A stretch of 64,000 bases of DNA from Hofstenia miamia (lineage: Eukaryota; Xenacoelomorpha; Acoela; Hofsteniidae), in NCBI GenBank assembly GCA_900660155.1, contig CABFPE010000186.1, forward strand, positions 418,703-482,702, written 5' to 3'. The stretch's first letter is position 1; each line of letters starts with the position of its first letter. Positions 11,682 through 23,038 of the stretch are shown piece by piece. The notes below the pieces were generated by a model. It was not told the origin of the DNA. It made no database searches and saw only the letters and a program-made list of their open reading frames with translations. The position numbers were made by a program, and so were the translations under genes.

Positions 11682-13521
11682 TACATCTATTTGTGGCCCC
11701 GTACTAAAATTAAATGCGTTAAATTATGCATTATTAACAAAACAGAATATCAAATGGTGAGATACAGTATTACAGACATATTTTATTTAAGCTAGTAAAT
11801 ATAATAGCAAATATAAATTCAAATTGCTCCAGTCTCAGTTTGAAATTGAAAAGTTAGTCCTGGTTTTATACTGATCCTATCCCATGTCTTGTGTTTTTGG
11901 TCCTAGTACCACCAGCATAGTCGCGTGAGTCTGGTATCAGGGCCAGTGATTGAATAATTTCCTCAGGACTCTAGTAATTTTTGAAATCTGGTGTGAGAAG
12001 GAAATATTTCTAGATAAATTATTAATTTTACCGAGTTACTTTTATCTTGCATTGGTGTTTAGAAATTTTTAACATTAATTTTTTCTGTAACATATAGTAA
12101 TACAATTTTACATTACAGGAGAATACAAACAGAGGTCTAGAAATGAGGGTATCATATCCATAATTTTGAAACTTGCAATTCTTAGCAAAGCAGGAATTTG
12201 GGAATTTTATGATCTTAGCTGATTATAAAAGTTCTTGTAGAAATGAAGTTGCATTTTAGAATCTAAACTTCTACAATGTAAATAACACTAAAATGAAGGA
12301 GATGGTGAATCCCTAATATACTAGGTTCTTACATGAAATGGGTAATTATTTTATAAAACAAAATCTGAATGCAAAACAGCTTTCAAATTTTCAGAAATTG
12401 TTAAGAATTTGTTACAAAAATGCTAAAATTTTAAACATTATAAAAGTCAATAGTATTGTGAATACATTTTGAACATCATCTGAAATATGTGATGTAGCGA
12501 GTTCGATATGTTGAAGCGAAAATTAACAGGAAGAGAGGGATTTCAGAAGTGCTCCTCTTCTAGATCAGCGAGTTCTCAGAATCTGAATTAAAAATTTATA
12601 GTTTTTTAAAACATGCTGAATTTTTCATTCATAATACTGATATAGGGCTTGTACGTGCTCATTTTAACAACAATGATGATTTAAGCAACTCACGTCATTA
12701 AACTTGGAAGATGCTTGATTGCTGTTGAGATGTAGTATCCTTGAATCTTGATGATGAAATGTACTTAGCAGTTTAAATTAATCCAGTGTCCAGCTTTTTG
12801 AATTAATAAAATATAGTATTTAAGAAATATCCAAATTGTGCTAACTTTATTAGGTGCTGATGAACAAAGCAAAAATCAGGGATGATCCCACAGCCAAAGG
12901 TCTGGGGATTAAAATAACTTATATGTAGGAATCTGTGTTTCTACGATTTTAGTTTAGCTTTCATAGATAGCTACGTATTCAGCTATTTTTGCAAAAAAAT
13001 TAGGAAGCTTTTTAAATCTTCCATAAGATTGAGAGACCTGTATATTTTAGGAAGACACTTGTAGTTTTTTGAGAAAAATGGGGAGACAACCCTTCTTGGC
13101 TACATTCTTCAACAAAAATATGTCATAACTAACACTTGCACTGAAACTGTATTAATTCTATTTACCAACTGTGCACAGATTTTTGTATACTGTGGAAGCA
13201 GTTCTTTCAATTTCCCTTATAATTTAGTAAATACTGAAGTTTGGTGTATTGTAGATGAAATGCCTAATATTGGAATATGTTTGATATATTTTTAAGAATG
13301 TGTAATATTATTATGAAAAAAATTGGAAAGTTAGACAAATATTTGCCAACTTTTTGCAATGTTTGTTAAATTTTAGGGAAACTTACAATTTATTTGAAAA
13401 TATTTGGCAAATGCAAAAATTGGGCACTAATTTAGAATTTTTAGGTTGCAAAAATTAACCTCATTTTTTCTTCCTCATGGGAGACTGCAGTGTCATAGTG
13501 CCCCTCTTAAATCCGCCACTG
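11257..13521. mobile_element. Non-autonomous hAT element, copy 1
   Basis: The left end is CAGGGGCGGATCTAGA and the right end, read inward, is CAGTGGCGGATTTAAGAGGG. They are flanked by an 8-bp target duplication, GTTTCAGT (11249-11256) versus GTTTCAAT (13522-13529), 7 of 8 matching, which is diagnostic of hAT. The roughly 2.26-kb interior has a (TA)n array with an assembly gap and no transposase I can recognise. A second copy of the family follows 127 bp downstream. Confidence 0.85.
11448..11648. other. Assembly gap inside (TA)n array
   Basis: A run of 201 N, bordered by alternating TA on both sides (about 11436-11447 and 11649-11679). Open frames reading through it are meaningless. Confidence 0.98.
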
Positions 13522-13648
13522 GTTTCAATGGTATCCATTGTAAAGATTGCGTTAGTTGAAAGCGAACTTGAATCGCCGTTTATTATGAAAGTCTCACTGG
13601 AAGCTTCCAATTGCAGAGCATTCATTCGTATCAATAAATAATTGTAAA

Positions 13649-15439
13649 CAGGGGCGGATCTAAGTATTTCTAACGGGAATACTGAAACGTTTTAATTCGA
13701 TTTTTGTCGAATGTTTTCATTTTAGATTTGAATAAATTTTGATTCACTATATAGTTCTCCACACGTGGTGATAAAAATTTCAAATATCTTTATGATAAAT
13801 TAGTTCATACTTACTACTATTGTGTTTTTTTTAATTAACTTAAAAATACGTTAAGTTGTCGAATATAACATATTCTATAATATATATATATATATATATA
13901 TATACATCTATTTTATGATCCCATTTTAAATTACATATGCTAAAATATTTAATCAATCTAAATTGAGATATTGCATATTGTAGCTTATCAAGGAATAATA
14001 TAATAGAAAACATTAACTCAATTTGGTCACCGTCTCAATAAAAATGAAAATTTGGTGCCAGTTTTGTAATGATCCTGCTTCAAGTTTTTCTTTTTGTTTC
14101 CAGTACCACTACTAGTGTTCCCAACACCAAGACCAGCAATTGGCCCATCCCAAATGGCTCTATTAAACATATATGAACATGATTGACAGTTGGAAGCTGT
14201 ATTACTTTAAAATTTGTATTTGTAGGTCGGTAATCTTCAGCATGAGTTTTTTCCTGTAACATTTAATAGTTAAATTTCTGAGTATAGAAAAGGAGGTCAT
14301 TTTGTCATAAGGGGTTTGATATTTCAACTTTATAATTTAATAACTTTGCTTCTGATATTGTTTCAATTCTAATTGTTTTGATTTATTGCTTTTCATTAGA
14401 ACTTATGTGTCTACAATGATAGGTGAAATAAAGAATGACTCTTCAATATAGGCTACAAATCATTTGATCCAAAATAACACTCAACTTATTGTAGCATAGT
14501 ATTTGAAAACATTTCTTTTAATTTTAAATACGATTTTTAAAAATATTTTGATAATTGAATGATCCTAGTTATTTTTTCATTTTCTATGTAAAAATGAAGT
14601 TACGTTTTTGTAGGCTTGGGATCAAAACTCTTATTATATAAAAGACAACACTAATATTATTAGGCTTAAATTAAAATTGGTAATTATTCTGTACAGTAAA
14701 ACCTGAAGAAGTAATGCAAAATGGTGTCTAAAATTTCAGAAATTCTTAGAAATGTCTTAAAAAATTGCCAAAATTATGGGCACATTTTGAAAATCTTTAA
14801 ATAAGTGATATGCCAATTATTATGTTGAACAAAAAACTAGCATTTGCAAAGGTATTGAAATAGAAAATTCTTCCACCCCTAGATCCCCATTTTTCAAAAT
14901 CTGAAATATAGCATTTATAGTTGATTTTAAATCATGTTCAGTTTTTCTCCCAAAATACTGATATACTTGTCCGTGCTTATTAAAAAATGTCAATTATTCA
15001 CAAAAATAATTAATAAGGCAGCCCAAGCCATTATGATTGTAGGATTTTTTGGTCCTGTTGTAGTCTAGTAGCGTTCATGGGCATACGCAAGGGTGTACAG
15101 ATAGAAAGCCCCACGTAAGGCCTTCAAAATTAATTTTAATTGGTTAAGTGAAAAATATTTCACAAAATATTTAAAAAAGCTAAAATTTTAAAAAAACTGG
15201 GCAAAATCATTTGCCAAAATCGTTGGAATGCTATATGAAATTTTCGGATAATATTTGCAAGTAATTTTGAGAATTTGTCAAACTTTTGACAAATCGTTGA
15301 CTAGTTTTGGAATTGATTTGCAATATAATATTGGGAACACATTTGAAATGTTTTTGCATAATTATCAAAAATTGACCTAATAGTTTTACTCCTCATGGTG
15401 GGCTGCACTCCCATAGTCCCCCTCTTAAATCCACAACTG
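13649..15439. mobile_element. Non-autonomous hAT element, copy 2
   Basis: Same family and orientation as the element at 11257-13521. The left end is CAGGGGCGGATCTAAG and the right end, read inward, is CAGTTGTGGATTTAAGAGGG. Flanking 8-mers ATTGTAAA (13641-13648) and CCTGTAAA (15440-15447) match at 6 of 8 positions. A (TA)n array at about 13880-13904 sits at the equivalent internal place, followed by the shared ACATCTATTT block. No transposase is visible. At 1.79 kb it is shorter than copy 1. Confidence 0.82.
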
Positions 15440-15447
15440 CCTGTAAA

Positions 15448-16659
15448 TATACGGTCAAATAGTTATTTGGGTACTTCCTCTTTCTCACTCTCTCTGTTTT
15501 TAGTTCTTCCATAGAATTCCCATGATGTTTCTAAATATGATAATTGATTAAATTCAATTGCATGAAATAATTGATTTTAGAAAATTGGAAATGGGAAGGC
15601 TACTGGCCAAGCCCCCTCATTTGAAGCTAACCAATTTTATAAGGCGGCACAATTTCCAGGCCATCTTATTTCAAATTTATAGTATGGTAATAAGCAGTAT
15701 TAGTAAGAATAATGTTTTTCCAATTCTTTATCTACGCACTGATTGTTTGGTATGTTAATATAATTGCTTATAAGATAGAATTGAATTTCTCATTAAATCT
15801 AGTACATTGGCATAAATACACCTCATCAAAGCTGCTAATGCTACACTTAGTGCTTTAAATCAACATAACTTACAAAAAAATGAAGTGATTCTATCTTATT
15901 CCGGTTATCGCTAATTGAAATCTTTCCATTTGAAAATGGAGTGAAAACTTAAGAATATGTTGTTTACTGAGGTAGTCGTTGACATTATTTCGTATTAACA
16001 ACATTCATTACTAAATTCTATAAATATCCTTTCCTTTTTAAATTGAGATGGTAATTGACTTCACAAATCACTACACAAATAATGTAGCCATTCTTCCTTA
16101 AGTTTATCTGTGAATATTAAGCTTTGTATTAGAATTCTGCTGATAATTCTTCTTTGATCTTCAATTTGAAAAAATGTTTTAAGAGATTTTTGTTTTTGGA
16201 ATTAGTCTGTCAATCTAATTGCAAGAAAAATTAAACTGATATAGAATATCATGACATATCTTGTATATTTGTTCGCAGTGTCTTTTATGCCATACAGTGA
16301 ATTCTACAATGGTACCAAAGCAAAGTAAATATCAATTGCATCACTGACCAATAATAAGATTGTATCTATAAAAGAACTAGTTCGTTTTAAAATAGTAAGT
16401 GACAATATCCACAATTTGCTTTTTCATACAAACATTACCATAAAATATGTTATTGATTTGCAATTTTATTGTTCTCAAATTATTAATACAAAATATTCTA
16501 TTGTAATACCAGAGCTCCATCGATGTTTTCTTATTTTTTTATTATTTTTGGTATTGGGAAATTTCAATTACTGGACTATTTAAGTCAAAGATAATTCATT
16601 ATTTGCTTGTCTAGCTTGCCATGTCTGATGTCAATTAAAAGTTGTAAGGAAATTGGGAG
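15448..16659. other. Non-coding stretch
   Basis: I see nothing supportable. A 66-codon open frame at 15558-15758 has no recognisable domain. Confidence 0.45.
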
Positions 16660-16745
16660 ACAGGACTGTGGTCGAGGTGGAACGCTTGGGAAAGGAGCTG
16701 CTGCCTGCCCTCCTTGCTTACGGATCGTATCGAATCTACATTTTG
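16660..16745 (+). repeat. Possible tRNA-derived SINE head
   Basis: A GC-rich island in AT-rich DNA carries a box-A-like TGGTCGAGGTGG (16669-16680) and a box-B-like GTATCGAATCTA (16727-16738), spaced as in tRNA-Ser or tRNA-Leu genes with a long variable arm. It does not fold as a proper tRNA by eye, and no poly-A or repeat tail is evident. It could equally be the end of a DNA transposon. Confidence 0.28.
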
Positions 16746-17455
16746 AAATAATTTTGGATTTGGTTCGGATCCAAATATTTTAAAAATTGTGAATATTTTA
16801 CATTTTTACATTGAATGCCATTTCAAGTGTATTCATAATCTCAATCTAAGTGAAATTTTGTAACTGTATTTCATTGTTCATACACCAGGTTCCGTGGTAT
16901 TCTTTCCAACAACTTATAAAATTGGTGACGAATATTTCATATCTGAAAATCCGTTTCAAGTTAGCCATGGCATAAAGATAAAATTGCAAAGCAACCAAAA
17001 TACAATTGTCTGTATAAACTTGCAAATGGAAAAGGCGGAAGTATAGAGAAGCAAGTGGAATACCTTACTTGCTGCAAACGCCGCCTAAATTTAATTATAC
17101 TAATATAATTTTAAAATTTCCATGTAAACAACTTTTAACGCCAAGATCAGAAGTTTCGTGATTATTATAAACATTAATACAAAAATTACTATAGAGCCAT
17201 ACATTTGGCATAGCAATAATAGTGTATTGATTTACTTAATGTTACTTTTATATAATTTAAATTTGCAATCTAAACTAGTCTCCAATTTCAATAAAAAGTA
17301 AAATTCAAAATTTATATTTGAATCTGAAATTATTTTGAAAAAATGATTTTTTCTATCAATGTTTTTAATACACTCTAATACATTTTTTATAATATCTTGT
17401 AATATATATTTTGGATTTATTCTTAAATTTACAATTGTTTGTACTATTTTGTTTT

Positions 17456-17964
17456 TTTGCCCCAGCTGTAATTCATAGTAACATTGCAAAATGATAATTT
17501 TTGGATTTGTTCAAAAATTTATTGGGGATGTAATACCATACGAGACTCAATTATTTAAACTCTTTTAGATTATTACAAAGCTTAAAAATAAATAAAGAAA
17601 TTAATTATTGCAGTTTTGGCAGAGAAACTATCAATTTCTATTTGTTGGTGGACAATTACCGATAAAAGAAGCAATCTATTTCAAACATAAATGGAGATTG
17701 TCCGAAAATTGGNTTTGCCCCAGCTGTAATTCATAGTAACATTGCAAAATGATAATTTTTGGATTTGTTCAAAAATTTATTGGGGAGGTAATACCATACG
17801 AGACTCAATTATTTAAACTCTTTTAGATTATTACAAGGCTTAAAAATAAACAAAGAAATTAATTATTGCAGTTTTGGAAGAGAAACTATCTATATGTTGG
17901 TTGACAATTACCGATAAAAGAAGCAATCTATTTCAAACATAAATGGAGATTGTCCGAAAATTGG
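17456..17964. repeat. Direct duplication around a single N (assembly joint)
   Basis: About 257 bp (17456-17712) are repeated at 17714-17964 with a few per cent difference, and the copies meet at a lone N (17713). Overlapping contigs from two haplotypes are more likely than a true tandem duplication. The minus-strand open frame 17232-17489 crosses the start and has no domain. Confidence 0.8.
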
Positions 17965-18239
17965 AGCTTACTCCCATTCAAAATCCGGTTGGATTCATTT
18001 AAATTATATTAATTTTAGGCCTACTTTATGATCGTTGACAAAAAAATTTATGTAATTTTTTGGTTTGCTTGTCCAAAAAATTTATTGTATTTGATTGTAG
18101 TACTAGAAGAGCATTTGCTATTATTGTAATGTTTTAAAATTCCCATATTTCCAAGTACCATTTTGCTAATACCTCAGTCCAAGCCCGATCCTGTCTTTCC
18201 CGGTATATCCTATGTATGTCCATTTTTGAACTCAAGTCA

Positions 18240-18375
18240 GTGTTGAAGGACTTAAAATTTTCTATTCGCATTTGAAAAAATTACTCAGTTATATTCGGAT
18301 CGAAAACTAAAATTCCTTAAAATTCGGATCGGATCGGGTCTAGAATATTGGATCCGATTCAATCTCTGCCTTGGT
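18240..18375. repeat. hAT-terminus-like GGATCGGATC-rich patch
   Basis: Repeated TCGGATC motifs (about 18295-18355), with a reverse reading beginning CAAGGCAGAGATTGAATCGG, resemble an element end. A related TTCGGATCC patch lies at about 16735-16780, so 16.7-18.4 kb may be one decayed element. Paired termini were not established. Confidence 0.35.
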
Positions 18376-20887
18376 GAGGAACGACTAGGTGCCATCTTCA
18401 AAATGATAATGTAGGTGTTAGGATACTATTTTGTTTTTCTTTGAAGGCAAAAACTTTTTTACATTTTGAGAAATTTTTGCTAAGCGCTGATTCTGATATG
18501 ATAAATCAATTTAACAGAATCATGGATGCTGAACTAATGTCCAATTACGAGTATATATTAGCTTAAGAAATTACCTATGAATAATATAATTTATTAACAT
18601 TAAGTTACACAATATTATCTATTAACTTTACGATTGATCTACACTCAAGAAATTGGAATTTCTATTTCAGAGATGTAAGTGGGGAAATTTTTGCCAGAGA
18701 TTTTGTGTCCAGTCCTATATTCTACTGCGTAAAGTTGTGCCACCCAAAAAATTCTGCTAAAAACTATTTGCGATATTCTATTGCTCAATATTTTTGACAA
18801 TATTTATAAAACTAGTGCAGAACTGCAAAATATTTTGAGTTTTTTATTGATTAGAAATTCCATAGAAAAAAATTAGGTTCATTTTAATAATCTGAGAAAT
18901 ATTATCTTCAATTTTTTGCGTATGAAATTTGCAATGTTAATACGTTAGTGAAAAAATAGAATAATAAATTCTGACGTTTCTTTATCATCTAGAAAAGCCT
19001 CTATCATCAATCTCTGCCAGAAGGTTTTGTCTGACATTTCACTATTACATATTATGTTGTTGATCTCTTAAAGAACTTGCAAGGATTTTCAAAAATTTTG
19101 TTGTCAATCTCGATTTTTCAAGAGAAAAAGTGTCTATTTCAAAAACGTTTTACGCCAAAACATATTCATCTATAAAACCATCCGCGATTATTTATTGCTT
19201 CTTGCTTAAATCGCGCAATTTCATTTTGTTGTAATGCACGTAATGAACTTGCCAGTTGAATTATCGCACAACACATATTTTGAAGCAAATCAATTTAGTT
19301 TTTCTCCACTTACTGGTGTGCAATTGAAGTGATTCCGATTTCTTGAGATGTATGTTTCACAACATCAAACTCGAAATAAATTTTAATAATAATATTTATA
19401 ATAATAGCATTCACTAACACTTTAAAATGAAAACAAAATAAACAAAAATAAAGTTGAAATTAAACAGCACCATATGAAAGAGTATAATTTCTCGCTCTAG
19501 CTGATATTGATTGATTTTAAAGTGAAGAACAAAAAGGAATAAACTTATTTATGCGATGAGTGGTCTTACATTTTGGCTTTATTAGTCGACCATGGGGTGT
19601 TCTTTTGGACATAATTGAGTGAAGAGGATGGTATGTATTTTGTGAAGCCTTTTTAAAATGTTTTAATGTAATGTTTTCATGACGAGATTCAATTACTATA
19701 ATTAGGGTTGGATTTTTAATGAATAGCCCAAAAATAGAATTCCAAAAAGGTATTTATTACTTATTGAGTATTACGTCTCTACGTGTAAATTTTGACATTT
19801 AATGGAATTTCCATTTATTTAAACATTGTTTACACCGTTTATTATGAACTAACAAAAAAATTTAGAGCGATTTTCTATATCATAAAATATTCAGAATAGC
19901 CTTCTAAAAGTTATTTAAAGTGGCAAAACACAAGGGCTCACAAGAAAGAGAAAACTCTGTGCAAACATCAATAGAACGAAAACCCTAATAATAACAATTA
20001 TGATTATTATTCTAACCTAGCATTACCAATATTTGGCAATTTTTTCCAGGTAAGCAAATCCCCCATTTTTGTCAATTGCTTTCTTCATGATCCCCTATTT
20101 GAAAAAATATTTAAAAATCAATCTTCTTTTGGTAGACAAGAACATTTGATTTACATTTCATGAACCATGGCTCTACGTGATCTCAGTTTTTAAATATTAT
20201 TAATATAATGGAGTTTAGGAACACAACTATCCCATAAGGATAAAATACTTCTGGAATTTGTATATCTTCCTTCTAAATGAAGTACGAGAGTCATAACTTT
20301 TAAATTGCAACCAATCAAATAATTGCTACCTGCATGTAAGAATGACAGCATGATTTTGCAAACTTTTGTAATATTTAAATATTTTCATAGAGCTGGAATT
20401 GATGCTACTTGATTCCCATCGCATTCATGCTAAATTGCAAAGAAATGAATTACTATATAGAGCAGGGCGTTTTATAGGAACTTTTTAGTGAAGAACACAA
20501 ATATTGGAAAGTGCAAGCTAAAAAATGAAATTAAAACGACAAAATGATTGATTTTTTCACATTATTTTTCACACAGCAAGCCAACAACCAACGTATGCAT
20601 ATTTTTGCTATGTGAATTATAAAATTATATGCACTACAAATGTAAGCGAGCTTCTCATATATGAGTACTGATAAAATTTAGCATAGTAATTGGTCAACAT
20701 AATGTGTCTTTATTGAATTTATGAACAGTTAATTACCAAACAAATAAATGTATTTTTCCAAAGCAATGAGAAATTTCATGTTATGAATTGTGAAATTGTA
20801 CATTTTTCTTTAATCCAGCACGCTTCTTAATGACTTAACATATAAACACCCCTTTAATAAAACCACAATTTCTTCATGTTTTAGGTT
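18376..20887. other. AT-rich non-coding stretch
   Basis: I see no gene, RNA or element with clear ends here. Confidence 0.45.
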
Positions 20888-21295
20888 CAGGCCCGTAATC
20901 TTGTCACTGAAGGGAGGCAAATTTTAGAACCCAGACTTTCCTATAGTTATTTATTAGAATTAAGTTCCCTTATTTAATTATCGGAACGTCTTTCATTACC
21001 AACGTTAATCAAAAATGAGGCATAATTTCAATAATTAGTTTGTTGAAATTCAAATAATGAACCAACAGCTATTTCTTAGCAAAATTACAAAAAATATTCT
21101 AAACAATATTGCCAATATCTATACTATTCTGCCTTGTATATTAGAATTTCTTCCCAGAATATTTTTCAAAATGATTCACATTTATTACGACATGCAGAAA
21201 TCCGTCCGTACGAAATAAATCAAGAAAATAATAACAGAGGGAATCCAAGTATTTGAAGGAATGAATTGCTGAAGGTCCCCAAAGCTACGGGCCTG
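20888..21295. mobile_element. Short hAT-like MITE
   Basis: The 408-bp segment starts CAGGCCCGTAATCTTG and, from the right end, reads CAGGCCCGTAGCTTTG, giving a terminal inverted repeat whose first 10 bp are perfect. CAGGCCCGTA is a hAT-style end. The flanking 8-mers are poorly matched (about 4 of 8), suggesting an old insertion. The interior is non-coding. Confidence 0.65.
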
Positions 21296-21303
21296 CTAAG
21301 AAT

Positions 21304-22990
21304 GTTGTTACACAATGCCTGAAATAAAAAGATTCATCTTCACTACTATTGAAAGCAGTTGTTTTCCTTTAGAATAGAATTCTACTCAAAATACCGTTTA
21401 AAATCACTAGTATTTTTAAAAGGATTGTTCATATTGATAGATCTTCAACTGTTCGAGCATAATTTACTATATAAAGACACCATGTTCTCAACAGTTATAT
21501 TAGAAGATTACATGATACACAATAATCCTAGAGGCTGCAATGTAGATCATTCGTTATGTTAATGTATATGCTGCAAGCGATTAGAAAAATCAGTTTGGAC
21601 AAGGCTTCACTAAGTCATTGGGTACAGCAATATCATCACATATTGTCAAAGAGCTACCACTTTCTAGGATGATGTCATAATATAAAAGCTTTTCTTCTGC
21701 CAGGAGAGGATGTGGCACATTTATTATTAATGTTATAAGGTAGGGCTGTGTAAAACACTTGCGCCACACCTTCATAAATCATTAGATTGTTCCCGAATCA
21801 GAAGCACATTGTGACCAGTGTATGTGGCAGATATTTAAATTTTTCTATGTTGTCGTGGTTAACCGCTGTAAGAGTTGAGCTCATAGTATGCTGGAAATGA
21901 AGCAATTTAATCTTGCTGTACTCCGGAACATCACTAAGAGCTCTTGACTGAATTACACCTCCAACGATATTAAAATATTTAGTTACCTACAGAGGTTTCA
22001 ACATCCTTTATAGTCCTGTTAATTATCTTTGTTGTACTTTGTTTTTATAGACATTTTCTCTACACAGATAAAAGGTTTCTTCAAATTTAATAGATATTAC
22101 CTAAGATTCTGTTTTTGCAACCTCTATGTGGTGTGCAACAGCTTGGCACACAGTCGTCTGAGAGGCACACACCCAATGAGTTAGGGTGAAAGCATGTGTT
22201 CCTCTAATTACAAGGTAAAAAATTCCATGCTATAATGCACTTAAGTATATATTTTTAAAATGCTGTTGGATTGTCTTGAAGCTTCGTACAACATTATTGG
22301 TTATAAAATAATGAATCATCACTGATTAGATTGACTCAATGGAACCAACAAGCTACACAAATTTGAGGTCTTCAAAAACAATCAATTCAGTGGATGCTTA
22401 GATTTGAATAGACCTTGCGAATGTTAAGTTTCATTAAAGAAACGATAAACAGTAGTGTCAGATGAATTCAAAATTTCAAATTCATATCTTGAAAAATCAT
22501 ATTCTGATTGAAAATTAGAGTTAAAATTCTTCAAATCGTTATGCAAAGGTGATCTTGTTTTGTTCTATTGTATGTACTGGCATAATCTTTGTATATTTGA
22601 TGAGGTATTCAGCTAAATTACTAGTTTCTAATTGTTAATATTTATCTGAATAAATAATATCTAGAACTAGTTAACAAAACTATAGCATTGAAGAAATATA
22701 CAGCAGCCTAATCAAGAGTACAATAAAGGGTGTACTTGAAAACATATTTTTGCAAATAGTGCAAATCTAAATATTCAATACAGTTGTTGTAACAATGTAT
22801 TGAATCCTATTGTTAAAATTTTGTCAATACACTTAAATTCACTTGTTTTGTGGTATTATTATTTTCTAAAAATGATTGTATTTTTTTGGAATTTTGAAAT
22901 ATATCTTTTGTACACATTATTCCATCTAATGTAAGAAAATATAAATTTGGCAAAATAATTGTATATTATTTCTAAGCTGATTGATAATAA
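21304..22990. other. Non-coding stretch downstream of the channel gene
   Basis: I see no gene. Open frames at 21359-21562 and 21590-21775 lack any recognisable domain. This lies downstream of the minus-strand channel gene. Confidence 0.4.
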
Positions 22991-22993
22991 ATA

Positions 22994-22999
22994 TTTATT
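22994..22999 (-). terminator. Poly(A) signal for the DEG/ENaC gene
   Basis: TTTATT on the plus strand gives AATAAA on the minus strand, about 40 nt after the channel gene's TAA stop. The placement suits 3'-end formation, although AATAAA is common in such AT-rich DNA. Confidence 0.45.
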
Positions 23000-23038
23000 A
23001 TTAGCTATTTTCATTAAAATCATAATAATAGGCATGCA

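Noticed and set aside
16660-16745. A functional tRNA gene
   Set aside because: Box-like motifs are present, but the arms do not pair into a cloverleaf by eye, so at most a tRNA-derived repeat is claimed.
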